64,000 nt of DNA from Rhodocollybia butyracea (taxonomy: Eukaryota > Basidiomycota > Agaricomycetes > Agaricales > Omphalotaceae): the NCBI GenBank assembly GCA_015501585.1, contig JADNRY010000092.1:62001-126000 (forward strand). Reading direction: 5' to 3'. Positions 13,046 through 23,665 of this stretch are shown here, piece by piece. The notes beneath the pieces were generated by a model. It saw only the letters and a program-made list of their open reading frames with translations, did no database searches and had not been told where the DNA came from. The first letter of the stretch is position 1; each line of letters starts with the position of its first letter. A program made the translations under genes and the position numbers.

Positions 13046-15193
13046 ATGTCGGAAATCCCGGGAATCCCTTCGACTATTGTGATTGATATTCGGCCGACAA
13101 TCGGTGCTCTGTTTTGTGGGGCTATCGCAGCAGCTGTGTACATTCCTCCTTTGACTCTGTGGACGGTATCGAGACTTACTTTATAATCTAACGATTTATT
13201 CAGGTTCTATGGGGTGACGTTGCTGCAGACAATTTTCTATGTATTTCTTCGTTTTGTTCTTTGGAGTTGTAGCTTGCTAATAATGCGAGGTTCAGTTTCA
13301 AACATACCCAAATGATAAAGTCTTCTTTCGATGTCTGGTAAATTTTCCTCTAAGCTTCGCTGGCAAGTTGCAACATCACTCAACACAAATCAAACTAGGT
13401 TCTAGTAATATGGTCAGTTGAAAGTTTCAGCTCTTGACTCCCTAACAAACCATGTCCATTCGAAACAGGGCACTGGACACTCTGGACCTTATATTGGTAG
13501 TGAATGGAGTTTGGACATGGACAATTGTGAATTATGCCAATCCAGTTGCGTTGCTCCAAGTACCCTGGTACAGAATCTTTCAAGTACACTTACTGTCATC
13601 ATTGCTGACGAACACCCCTCCCCTCTTCAAAGGAGTATCAAGGTCTGGATCCATTCTTCCTTGGCGAGCGTATATTCATTCTAATGCTATCTATAGACTG
13701 AACCAGTCATCATTGTAAGCTTAGACCGGAACCTATGCCTGGTCTTCTTACTAATAAGCTCTAAAGTCGACTATCTCTGTGCTTGTGCATCTGTATGTCA
13801 ACTTTCATATTCCATTAACCCTCCAAAGCTCAAAGCCAAAAACATTACAGATTTATGGCATATCGTATCCGAACTCGTATGCAGATTTTTCATGATTAAA
13901 GTCAAGTAGTCTGAGACAACTCGATCTCACTTAGTTAACAAACGCTTAACACCAATTGCCATCGCGATCGTATGTGTGGAACCATGCGTCTCTCGTTGCT
14001 GACCATTAATTCAATGAATAGGGCGCTGTGTCATTGTTTAATTGGGGTAAGTTTCAGGCAAGTCCATCTCCTTGATTTGCTCAACATCCTGCAATTGTAG
14101 CATTGGGTATCTGTGAGTGTCCTTACTTTCTTCGATCTCCAGATCTTGATAATTCCTCTACAGTCGCCACCATCCACTCGTATGTGTAATTCAACTTCTG
14201 CCGTATTGTCATTAATGGTCAATGGCCATTTGAAAGTTTCAGGGCCAGCGGAAATATTCAAACGCTTAATCATGGCCTTCACGTGAGTATGTTCACTTTA
14301 AAGCGTTATGAAGCGAACTTGACCAACTTGCAGTGGGCTTATGCCAGTGCCAATGTATCCTCTGCAGTATTGGATGTTTCTATCATGACTACGCTATGCC
14401 TTCAGCTTTACTCCAGCAATCATGGTTTTGAAAAGTTTTCGAGGTAAGAAACGAACTTTGAACATACTTTGAACTACTGGTGTGTTTGAACTAACAAGCA
14501 ACCACAGAACACGCAGAATTCTCACCTATTTGAGTGCATATATGGTCGCCAATAATCTTATAACAAGGTCTGAAAATCAATTTGTATGGATCCTGAAAAT
14601 TGGTCGCTGATATTGATTTCAAAAGCACAATCACGGTTACTGGTGTAATCACGGTGAGGTCATCCAGCTTGTAAAATGCTCGGACTTGAGGGTTCAAACA
14701 TGACTGCTACCAGTATTTTTCCGCCTCAAAAACACTTGTCTATTACGCTTTCTTGTGTCTAACTTCCAAAGGTGCAGCAGATACAGCATTTATAAAACTT
14801 GGTCTTTCATATTTACTGACTCGAGCTTCAGCATACACAAATACTTTTTTGGCGCAGTCTGTTTCCCACCCCTATCAGAGAAGATTCATATTGACTTGCT
14901 ATAATAGACTCAATGCCAGAGAGCACATACGACACCAAGTAGACCAGGCCACAAGCCATCTTACAGCTGTTACCAATCGCTCCCTTTCGAGTGCCTTTCA
15001 TTCAAAGCAGAGAGCTGTGATTGAGATAGATCAACTGACAGAGACTACGGTAAGTTTTATAAAAAAATTTCCACTAAATCAGAGCCATTGTCTCAATGCT
15101 GATCTCTAGCTTGATATTGTAAATCCGAACCTGGAGAGTCCATCCACTGCAAGTGTCGATTACAGGAAAGTTGGGGGAGATATCAGAATTTAA
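13046..15193 (+). CDS. DUF6534-type multi-pass membrane protein (middle exons unresolved)
   Basis: This is a DUF6534-like seven-helix membrane protein, a large family of unknown function in mushrooms. The N-terminal signature IDIRPTIGALFCGAIAAA is followed in phase by FYGVTLLQTIFY, FQTYPNDKVFF and ALDTLDLILVVNGVW. Exons are 13046-13137, 13204-13240, 13296-13337, 13399-13412 (14 nt) and 13469 to about 13570. The C-terminal half resumes near 14230 with WAYASANVSSAVLDVSIMTT, then RRILTYLSAYMV, then the family-typical tail RLNAREHIRHQVD. The last exon is 15110-15193. Between about 13570 and 14230 I cannot build a continuous frame (FFLGERIFIL is visible in a shifted frame near 13660). A frame break or unrecognised introns lie there, so it could be a pseudogene. 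Confidence 0.6.
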
Positions 15194-15507
15194 CATTAAC
15201 TATCTACGCAGTGGTTAGATGTATTGGGGCCTGAAAAGGTTTGTATGTGGGGCCCCGAATCCCGATACATTTATTGGAAAATAACTTAATTCAATGGACA
15301 CTATATATTATCAGCTTCAATCCCCGTTCCAACTCGTATATTCCTGTACAATTTAATTGTATTCATCTACTACGATGGATGACAAACTTTACACTTCGCA
15401 AGTACTCCTCAGTTCTGACGGTTCGTTGCTTAATTGAGGGGTGGCTGCGGAAATCAGTTTATATAAGTACAGTTTGAATGGAATAATATGTAATTCCAAG
15501 TAATTTA
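15194..15507. other. Convergent 3' intergenic region
   Basis: This is about 314 AT-rich bp between the stop codons of two convergent genes. It probably carries both polyadenylation regions, and nothing else is seen. Confidence 0.4.
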
Positions 15508-17763
15508 CTAGGAGTCCGCCATTTTGGTTGCATGCCAGCTACCCTTTGGCTTCCAGCTCAACCGCTCCTCCGCACGCTTTTGAAACATTTTGTCAGAAGC
15601 TTTGGCATACTTGATATCACTACATTCACCCTCTCCGAACCCCTGAACGCAAAGCGCTACCCATGCGACCTCCCTTGCCAGGTAGAACGGGTGTCTATGT
15701 GGGGTTGTATCCAAAATAACAAAATATTTTACCGGCATTTTCTTGAAGTGGAAGAACCATCCTGAGCTACCAGGACGGGTTAATTGTGTAAGGTAACCAA
15801 GCATTTCTTGATTTTTCCCATGCAGGACATCGGAGGCCGATCGTCGTACATCCCATGCACCATACCCAGAAGGCAATTGGCCCGACGGGGATGGAGGGCC
15901 GGCTTCAAAGGTCCTTGTGCGGAGAGCTGGTAGCGCTTCGCCTCCAAACCCAGAGCATTCAACTTTGTCAACGGGATCGGTCTCCGAATAGATGACAACT
16001 TGAAATAAATCAGGCCTCGCCCTAAGTCCGGATATGAAGGCATTGGTAAATGCATCTGGTTTGTCGCGAACAGCTCCAAAGATATATGCTCTTTTTTCCA
16101 CTTCAGCCCATATAATACATCCCGGATTTCTGCCTCGCCTCGGAGTGGGTACCAGTCCGTGCTTAGATAGCTGTGGTTCACCGGTGACCATATCTGCGAT
16201 GACAACACCAGACAGTGAAAGGTGATTTCGAGATGCGACTGCATTACGCCCTTGAGGATCGGGCCTGGAACAGAATGTTGGGGGAGGAAAAAGCCCCAGG
16301 GCGCCAAAAGACAGATAGCTAATCAGATCATCAAATGTATTGCAGAGGCGGACAAAGCGATTCTCCATGTCTTTTTCAAGGGGTCCCAATGTTTCAAGGA
16401 GAGTCTTATCAATATTGTCAGTGGGAGGCTGAGGTGATAGCGATTAACAAGTGTTCTTACCCCCCAGCCTTCATCAGACATAGTTCCAGAATGGGGAGTG
16501 TTAAACACCCATCCACCCAAGATTCTAAACCGATTTTCTGTGTAGACAGGTGAAGTCTAACTATTGATTAAAAATTTATTGATGCTTACTAGGGTCTCCC
16601 ATTTTTGCTGCAGGTTCGTCACGTGTAATGGCTATTGCCTCTAGAAGAGAGTCTTTCCACCACAATAAGCCAATTTGAAGCCGTTTGGCCAAGAGGACCA
16701 TCACCCGTGCAGCATCTTTCAGAGCGAAATCCTCATCCAAAATAAGATCCTTGGGCGATACTTTGTTGATAGCTTTCATTGACAGCACTGGGTCATGCAT
16801 GACAATGCGGCGAAAATATTGCAAGAAGGTATGACGAGCTAATGAAACCAATGTACTGTTGGCCACTCCTTCATTTGGCAAAGAATCTTGTATCTGCTGC
16901 CGTATGGACTCCTCACTGAGGAGGAACTCAAAAACATACAGAAGCTGAGTCTTTTGCCTAAGAACTATAATGAGATCGAGGAAAACTTGGAAAAGAACTG
17001 AAGCTTACGCTCTCAACTCGATATCAATCAGGTCTGCTTCTTCTTCGGTGTCGGAGCCAGTGATAGCCGCGGCCACTGCTCTCTGCTGCTTCATTGCCTC
17101 ACTTTTGGGGTCTTCGAAGGATTTAAGCATCATATCAGTACTAGTTAACAGATCATCCTTGTCCCCGTCGGAGTCAAGTGGAGACTTCTGAAAGTCCTTT
17201 ACCCATTCTCGAGCAGGATTGTTCACCATGTGGAGATCAAATGCCCGAGCCTGAAGTGCATCTAGAATTTCCACTGCCTTTACCATCCGCTTTTCCAGTA
17301 TTATGAGACGGAATTTGTGCCCGTCGTCAGCTTATTTGCATTTAGAGTTTGAACTTTAGTTCCCTAGGAGCATCAGACTAAAAATCCACTCACCTTTAGC
17401 AAAAAAGCGCCGCTGATGTATATCCCGCCCAGCCCGTTCCACTCTTATAGCCTCGAGATATCTACGAATCCAGCGTGCTTGCTCCAGAGTCGAATGAACA
17501 TCGGAGTACTGCGTGATCCGCTCCAGGGACGGCATTTCTCGCCCTACCTTCAGCTCATCCACAACCTTTCCTGCCTCCTTGTACTTGGTATACATTTTTC
17601 GATATTGCGCTTGGTGAACTTTACATCGCGGAGCTCCGTTAGCTGCAAGTAGGTCACATCGCGTGATCTCGTCCTCGTTTAAGGTCGCACATTGAGTTAG
17701 AGGCGGGGGATTCTGAGAGGATTTTTTAGATTGTACTTTGCGCTTTCCTTTCCCGTTCGCCAT
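15508..17763 (-). CDS. Conserved basidiomycete protein of unknown function, 677 aa
   Basis: Exons on the minus strand are 17763-17394, 17330-17009, 16957-16590, 16537-16461 and 16404-15508. The spliced frame is open throughout. The start MANGKGKRKV is followed by a Cys-rich opening (CATLNEDEITRCDLLAANGA, then CKVHQ) that could bind a metal. A basic helical part follows (RRYLEAIRVERAGRDIHQRR), then an acidic stretch (GSDTEEEADLIDI). The C-terminal about 300 residues look globular (NRFVRLCNTFDDLISYLSFG, CIIWAEVEKRAYIFGAV). For the last intron I chose the 56-bp form ending GATAAG, because it has a CTGAC branch site and avoids a 32-bp intron. I recall similar hypothetical proteins in mushrooms but no assigned function. 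Confidence 0.8.
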
Positions 17764-18189
17764 GGCGGTAAGAGGGAACGAAGAGTGGACCTAAAGCGGG
17801 AAGATAAGGTTTTGAACCAGTCCTTCACGTGTGCTAAGATACAGCTTTTGGCGCTCAAGTCATAGTAGAACAAGATCACAAGGGCAAACGTATGGCACGG
17901 CGCTTGATCTGCTATAATCGTGATAATCACGATATGAAACTGACTATGTAGATTGACAGTTGAACAGTTCAAAGCTATTTATCAATACGAGTCATCTACA
18001 TCCTTTGATGCCTTGTTTGATGTGGCTATCAGGTTAAGTACTTACAACTAATCAACTTAAAGTTCGGAGTGAATTGCAAGCTTCCTCTTGCGAATTAGTA
18101 TGTGATTCCACATGTCTTCCAAACGTGAATTAAACCACCTCTCCTGTGCACATATAACATCAGTTAGCGATGGGGCTAAACTGCGGAAT
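17764..18189. other. Intergenic
   Basis: This is the promoter side of the 677-aa gene and the 3' side of the kinase-like gene. I see no coding segment. Confidence 0.35.
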
Positions 18190-19272
18190 CTAACGTACAA
18201 CCTCTTCACTTGTTACAGCCTTGTTACACTCAAGCAGTGGATATCCAAAATCAACAAGACTGACACCAGCCACTTCGCTCTGAATAAAGGTAGGGATTAT
18301 ATTTCCAGGACTGAGATCGCTGCAAAAAGGTTCAAACACTCAGGATGTAAGTCGTGATAATAAATGCAAACTTACAAAAAAACCATTCCATCTTTAGACA
18401 AGTCATCAACCACTAAATCCCTCAAGAATGGCTTAACATATTTCAACAGGTTCTCAATCTCTTCCTCCGATTTCGCATTTGCAACAAGTTCTGCCAGTGT
18501 CAGTCCATGAATCTCACGCATAACCAGAGTCCATGTCCCTGGCAGGGTTATCCCACTTGCAAGAAGCAGGTTGCGTTTTTGAAGAGCCTTCACTTCAGTA
18601 ACAGATTCCCAGCTACTTGGGACCATTTTGATTATGGCGTCCTGTATAATGCCGTCCTTGTCTCTGTATCTGGTTTTAGCAAGACCATGATTATTTCTAC
18701 CCTGAGATTCGAATGATATAACCGGCTCAGTAAAATTGATCTCGTCCTCTACCGAAAGAGCCTGATCATCTCAGAGATATGCTTGGAGTGCATAGTACAA
18801 CTTACTGAAATATGCCTCAAGCTCTTTCTGAAGCTCTTGCTCAGATAGACTTCCGAGGGTTTCCATGCCATACAAATGCTTGACAAAGCGTGGCTAAAGA
18901 TGCTATAGTAGTCAGTCTACTACACCTCACATAGTACATGCTATAAACGACTTACAAATAAAGCTTTGTGCTTTTTTCGCAATTGTTTTACTTTGCGAGC
19001 ATCAAACGCCCGAATATGGGCCCCTACAAGTGATGGTTCCATAGGGAGGGCAGTCGCATCTGGAACCAGTGTTGTGATTAGAAGTAGACCAGGTGGTAAA
19101 GACAAAATGAAGGTGTATAGCAACCCTTCGAAGTTCAAGTACCTTCGAGTTTAACTGAAGGATTTAGACCAGTGTCTTCTGCGATCTGGGTAGTTGACTT
19201 GAAGGGAACCTGGACGGATGCGTATACAAAGGACACCAAAAAGAGGAGTACAATTCCCGAGAGACGGGTCAT
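18190..19272 (-). CDS. Secreted protein-kinase-like protein, one apparent frame break
   Basis: Exons run 19272-18956, 18893-18806, 18769-18376 and 18319-18190. The start MTRLSGIVLLFLVSFVYASV looks like a signal peptide. The C-terminal half has kinase-fold landmarks in order: a beta3-like lysine in AIIKMV, an alphaC-like glutamate in TEVKAL, a hinge-like WTLVMREIHG, the catalytic-loop equivalent DLSPGN (with F instead of H before the D) and DFG in VDFGYP. The catalytic Asp, Asn and DFG Asp are kept, so activity is possible, but the family is not identified. The N-terminal domain includes ALPMEPSLVGAHIRAFDARK. Near 19140 the frame shifts by one missing base (SVKLEG to NFEGLLYTF). The 18770-18805 intron is only 36 bp and needs checking. 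Secretion is inferred from the signal peptide alone. Confidence 0.6.
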
Positions 19273-20435
19273 AGTAGAGGGGCGGGCGTGGAGGTATAAA
19301 TATGCCTGGTCACATAGCTTATATACCCCCGATGCCAGGGGTTTGATCAACATACGCAATATCCGTCTTTTGGGTTTTCATTTTCATAAAAGCCCTATAC
19401 ACTGTAAATAGTGAAGGGACCGAAATTGTGGACTGTCCGTTGACCTACAATTGAATCTTGTCAAACCGTGATACGAGGAGTCTAACTATACCACATTATT
19501 GTCTAATTTTGACTCGTATACGGCACTTCGTACCAATTGTACGGTTCCCTACCCAAATCAGTGGATTCGCTGCAGCTATTTTGTTAGGGCCATGGTGTTC
19601 CGGGATTGAGATTGAGAACGTCTATATATTCTCGAGATGAGCCACCTCAGGCTACATCGATTTGATTAGGTCTCGGGGACCAGACAGTTGAGGTCGAAGT
19701 TGGGCAAGCGAACGACCCACCTTGCAGCGTACAGCCAGGCACGCCAGCGGAGTTACCTTGCATCAACCGTACCAGTTCCTTGTCTTCGGGCGTCGTGAAA
19801 AACCTACATTATTTTGGGTACAGAGATAGGTGAAGGGATCTTTTTGACGCTGGAATTCCTTCAATCCTGCCTTTACCGATCGGACTTTCGCTAAAAAGAG
19901 GCATGTTCGGTCATGGACAAAATTGGTGGAATACTGAATAGTAGTGTCTCTCACAATTAAAGAGGTCGGTACCGCAGCGGGTCTGCTAAGTTAGGTGGCA
20001 GTTTCAGTAACAGTAATAGCTGTGTAGACAGTTATATAAGTTTCCGTAACCAAGCCGAATTTTTCTTGTCGCCCAAGTTGCCGCCTAAACGGTACAGCCT
20101 CTATGTCACACATCTCCATTGCTGTATCCAGAATCTTCATACGAGCAACGAAGATCCCAAGCTAAAGGCACGGCCATACCATATCACGTCCCTCGATCCC
20201 TTTCAATCCGACCACCATCGGGTCCAAGCCAGACCGTCCTTGTGATAACTCGCCTTACCGTAAGTGATTGTTGGCAAGGCGGGCCGTCGCCTCCTCCTAC
20301 CACCCAAGGCGAATCCCTATAAAAGCCAGTCGAAAAGAACAAGGTAAACAACACGCACTCCCTACTAAGCAGTCTCGAAATTTGAATCTATCTTCTCTCA
20401 AGGCCCTTACCGACCCACTCGCTCTATAATACACA
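19273..20435. other. Divergent intergenic region
   Basis: This is about 1.2 kb between the starts of two divergent genes. It contains the TATA box of the downstream gene, annotated separately. No ORF with a recognisable product is seen. Confidence 0.4.
20318..20325 (+). promoter_or_regulatory. TATA box of the ABM-like gene
   Basis: TATAAAAG lies about 110 bp upstream of the ATG at 20436, in a pyrimidine-rich leader. This is a normal TATA-to-start distance for a well-expressed fungal gene. Confidence 0.55.
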
Positions 20436-21266
20436 ATGTCGACCGGATCCAAAGTCATCCAATGCACTTACTTCGATGCCAGCGACTCCTTCATCAACAA
20501 CCGCAACCATTTTTCTGAAGGCCTCGCGATGATTGCTGGTGTAGACGGACACATTAGGTGAGGGTTGCATTGCGAGTATGACGATTGGAAGAACTCACAC
20601 ATATTAAGCTCATACTGGGGCCTTCAAGCTTCTGAGGAAGGTGCAAATAAAGGATACGTTATCAGCTGTAAGCTCTCGCTTTCGATTCAATACTGTTTGT
20701 ACTGACCTGTGTAATGTCCAGCATGGGAGTCCGTCGAGCACTACAAGAGGTTCGTTGGTACCGATAAATACACCGACGGGTTGGCCACCCTCAAGTCAGC
20801 CGCTGCTGGTGATCTGAGACGCACCCAGGTAAACACTACTGCGCACGATGATCTAGTTTAGTGAATGAATAATCCTTGATTCTAGTTCGCCGGAGTAGTT
20901 GGACATCCAGTCCCGGCAATGAACGCCGAAGTTACCGAGGTCGTATTGGTAAAGCCCAACGCTGGGGTTACAGGCGCGCAGATCAAGGAAGCTGTTTACA
21001 AGCTCGAGGCGATCTTTGACAACAATGGTCACCCGGCTGCATTGGGAGAGAGCGTCGACAAAGAAGGATTGTATATCATCTTTGTGGGCTGGCCCTCGGT
21101 AGCGGTAAGAATTCCAACCCATGTACTCATACGACGACTGATTTCTACTTCTTTACAGGAAAGTCGTAGCACCGTGAAGAGCGAGCCATTTGCATCTGCG
21201 ATTGCTGAGTTTACGGCTCTGGCGTCTCTTGAAATAACTCATGCAGTCCTCGACAAGCACACATGA
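20436..21266 (+). CDS. ABM-like dimeric alpha/beta barrel protein, 204 aa
   Basis: Exons are 20436-20557, 20609-20667, 20722-20828, 20886-21104 and 21159-21266,  spliced to an intact 204-aa frame starting MSTGSKVIQCTYF. The pattern fits the antibiotic-biosynthesis-monooxygenase-like/EthD fold. It has two half-repeats, each with a W(E/P)SV motif after a helix (SWESVEHYKRFVGTDKY and VGWPSVAESRSTVKSEPF), and beta strands such as VTEVVLVKPNAG. Members bind or oxidise small aromatic molecules, or only act as stress proteins, so the substrate cannot be assigned. The short leader and TATA box suggest a regulated, possibly strong gene. Confidence 0.7.
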
Positions 21267-22163
21267 AATTCCCGGTAGCGAGCGCGTAGCGCATTTGTAT
21301 TTGTCGATAATTACGATACCTAGAATAAGTAGATCAATGAGAGCTACGGCAACAGAGCCCCATCCGAGACGGTAATATCCCTGCCACGAGCCGTTGCATT
21401 GCATTCCAGGTGTTTCGGGGACTAAGACCGGTAAACGGTAATGAGATGTCCAGGTAACGCAAGCGGAATGGTTTCACTACGAACATCCCACATCCGGCGT
21501 AAGAGGTTTGATATCGGAATATGCATATGCATTACTATCGCGAGGCAAACTTTCTGGAAAGAACTCGGTGAACAACGCATGCCAGTCAAAAGATAGGCAG
21601 AAACGTACCTCAAATATCCTAGATCCAGTATGATCCAGTATTATCCCATACTCTTTCCCAAATCCTTAGAACGATGATGATAGGCGTCGCAACACGAGTT
21701 CTCTTGTCTGAGCACGTAGAGTCAGCGACACAAGAACGAAGAAGAGGGAATGAAACGCACGAATATCCGCTTGATAAAATGTTACTCGGAAGAACGAAGG
21801 TTAAGTGTTGCAATATTCATCATGTATTGACACGGATTAGAGCTTATGCATTATGAGCCAAGAATACTGCCCTGTAGTTTGTCGGTCGATGTTTCAAACC
21901 AATTGTCTGGAAGCGTCTGGAAAAGGCATGTTCTAGCTGTCTTGAGAAATCACATTACAAAAAAGTAAGCACAAGACGACGGAATAAAAACTCACCACTT
22001 TTCCCTCTACTCCCGGTCCAGTCGTGTATCATAATTCCAAGGGCACAATATAGTGCACGAGGAAGTACATAACTCAACCAACTTGAAGGCAACGGACGTA
22101 TGGCAGAACACGAGAAGGAAGGAAAAGGAAGGAAGTTTATCAACACGGCATGGTCCAAATTAA
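21267..22163. other. Intergenic up to the retroelement
   Basis: This is about 900 bp without a supported gene. It ends at the left edge of the Ngaro-like element (…CCAAATTAA | TCGCGTTTT…). Confidence 0.4.
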
Positions 22164-22369
22164 TCGCGTTTTAAAGATTTATTTACAAGAGTCTAATCAT
22201 CGAGGTAAGTGATGATATATACATCATCTTCCTTCCACTCACCGATGGTCAGTGTACGCTCCGCGCGACTCAGACCCCGCTCTCCTTTCCATCGGTTTAA
22301 GTACTGGGTCCCGTACCCCGGCTCCGGCCCCTTTTTGTCTCTCATTCATTTTTATATTTCACTTACTCC

Positions 22370-22377
22370 TATAAATA
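22370..22377 (+). promoter_or_regulatory. TATA box in repeat A1
   Basis: TATAAATA lies about 150 bp before the gag-like frame. The same box sits at 26834-26841 in A2. It is the likely promoter of the element's genomic RNA. Confidence 0.5.
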
Positions 22378-22439
22378 CTTGAGAGCCACGGTAGCATTAC
22401 AAGTTTTCCACTGTCTAACTTGTCCGTGTTCGCTCTCAG

Positions 22440-22500
22440 GTATGTACATAGCTCTGGTATAAAGTTTTCCTCTGTCTAACTTATCCATATGCTCTCTCAG
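22440..22500 (+). other. Probable leader intron inside repeat A1
   Basis: The segment GTATGTACATAG…CTAAC…CTCTCAG has a consensus donor, branch site and acceptor. Just before it a near copy of the branch-acceptor part (GTCTAAC…GCTCTCAG) ends exactly at the donor. The leader could thus be spliced in more than one way. The gag-like frame has no ATG before 22730, so splicing from an upstream start is possible. Confidence 0.45.
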
Positions 22501-22519
22501 CCGTTTAGTTCATACAAGT

Positions 22520-23665
22520 ACTCCTTCACTTGGGAATGTCGAATCTTCCGCCTTACCCCTCTCTCCCGAGGTCTCACGACAATGTGTTGAGTTCACTAAG
22601 CGGTTTGAAGATGGCGACATCACCAAGTTCGATGCCTTCTTCAACGTTCAAAGAGCTCTCATTCCGGAAAAGCTCGATCAGAATGCCCTTGCTCAAACAC
22701 TCTCATTCTACTTCAACCTCCTTGACGTCATGGAGACACAGAGACAGAAGGCCGCTGAAATCGGGCAATCTCACAGTGGGGATGAAACCCAAGTTACTTC
22801 AGAGACTAGGAAACGGCCCCTCAGAGATGATGAAGTTGTCGGGTCTGACTCCGAATCTGAATCTGATGACGCAGAACCTACCTCTCGTCGCAAGGTTGAC
22901 ATCACTACCTTTGCCTGGATGTCCCGTTCAAACATCCCCCAACTATCTCCAGTCCTGGAAAAAACCCGACTTGCACTCGAGAATTTCTCCCGAGACCCTA
23001 GGACTGTACGATCGTCAATCATCTCCCAACCTGACTGTCCCAGCTTTAGCTTCGAGGATTGGGATGATCTCATCAGAGGAAAGCCAGCCAAGTTTGACCA
23101 CATCTTTTCGAGCATTCACGCAACTTCCCTTGATGACAAGCAAAGTCAAAAGGTTGGTGACATCGAGTTCAGATTTGGAAACCATCTCCCTAAACGAACC
23201 ATATCAACCCATGGGGAATGGTCTATCACCTTTGATAAATATGCAAGAGCCGTTGAGTATGTGCTCCCCCATCGCAACGATGAGCTCCGATCATACAGAG
23301 ACTACATTTCTCAACTCTTCGCTTCCCTCCCTGCCAGTAACCATTCTCGGGTCCTCAACTATGACAAGGCCGTTAGACTCCGTGTCTCGCAAACTCGCTG
23401 TTACTTACTCTCCGACCATAGCTCCTTCACGGACCTATCTCTCCTCTGGCTCCAAGCACCGTCGTGGACTAGCGAGCCCATATCAGGCAAGCCTGGAAAC
23501 AGTACGAAGCAAACGAACAACCGTCGCAGGGACCCTTGTAGAAGGTTCAACGACAAAAAATGCCCAAACACAGCAGAAACTTGCAATTACAAGCACATCT
23601 GCTCAAGCTGCAAAAGCAACTCCCATGGACGAGCAGACTGCACCAACACGCCAAGAACCAACTGA
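22520..23665 (+). CDS. Gag-like protein of the Ngaro-like element
   Basis: The frame is open from inside A1 to TGA at 23665, and the first ATG is at 22730. The region before that ATG already looks coding (RFEDGDITKFDAFFNVQRAL), so the real start may be upstream by splicing or at a non-ATG codon. An acidic serine-rich segment (GSDSESESDDAEP) is followed by a globular part. A C-terminal Cys/His cluster (CRRFNDKKCPNTAETCNYKH, then CSSC) resembles a zinc knuckle. It would bind the element's RNA. It overlaps the next ORF by about 40 bp in another frame. Confidence 0.75.
   Translation, partial: TPSLGNVESSALPLSPEVSRQCVEFTKRFEDGDITKFDAFFNVQRALIPEKLDQNALAQTLSFYFNLLDVMETQRQKAAEIGQSHSGDETQVTSETRKRPLRDDEVVGSDSESESDDAEPTSRRKVDITTFAWMSRSNIPQLSPVLEKTRLALENFSRDPRTVRSSIISQPDCPSFSFEDWDDLIRGKPAKFDHIFSSIHATSLDDKQSQKVGDIEFRFGNHLPKRTISTHGEWSITFDKYARAVEYVLPHRNDELRSYRDYISQLFASLPASNHSRVLNYDKAVRLRVSQTRCYLLSDHSSFTDLSLLWLQAPSWTSEPISGKPGNSTKQTNNRRRDPCRRFNDKKCPNTAETCNYKHICSSCKSNSHGRADCTNTPRTN

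Larger units (their letters stand above)
22164..22519 (+). repeat. Ngaro-like element, repeat A1
   Basis: This 356-bp direct repeat is identical to A2 at 26628-26983. It contains a TATAAATA and a textbook intron, annotated separately, so it is both the promoter/leader and one half of the split repeat used to regenerate the circular intermediate. Confidence 0.93.

Noticed and set aside
16405..16460. A 32-bp intron variant (acceptor CCTCAG) in the 677-aa gene
   Set aside because: The alternative acceptor 24 bp further gives a normal 56-bp intron with a CTGAC branch site and the same frame.
22530..23600. Long open frame overlapping gag, in frame with RT
   Set aside because: The amino-acid composition is proline/serine-rich, and the overlapping gag frame has clear domains with the Cys/His cluster. 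RT most likely starts at the ATG at 23625.
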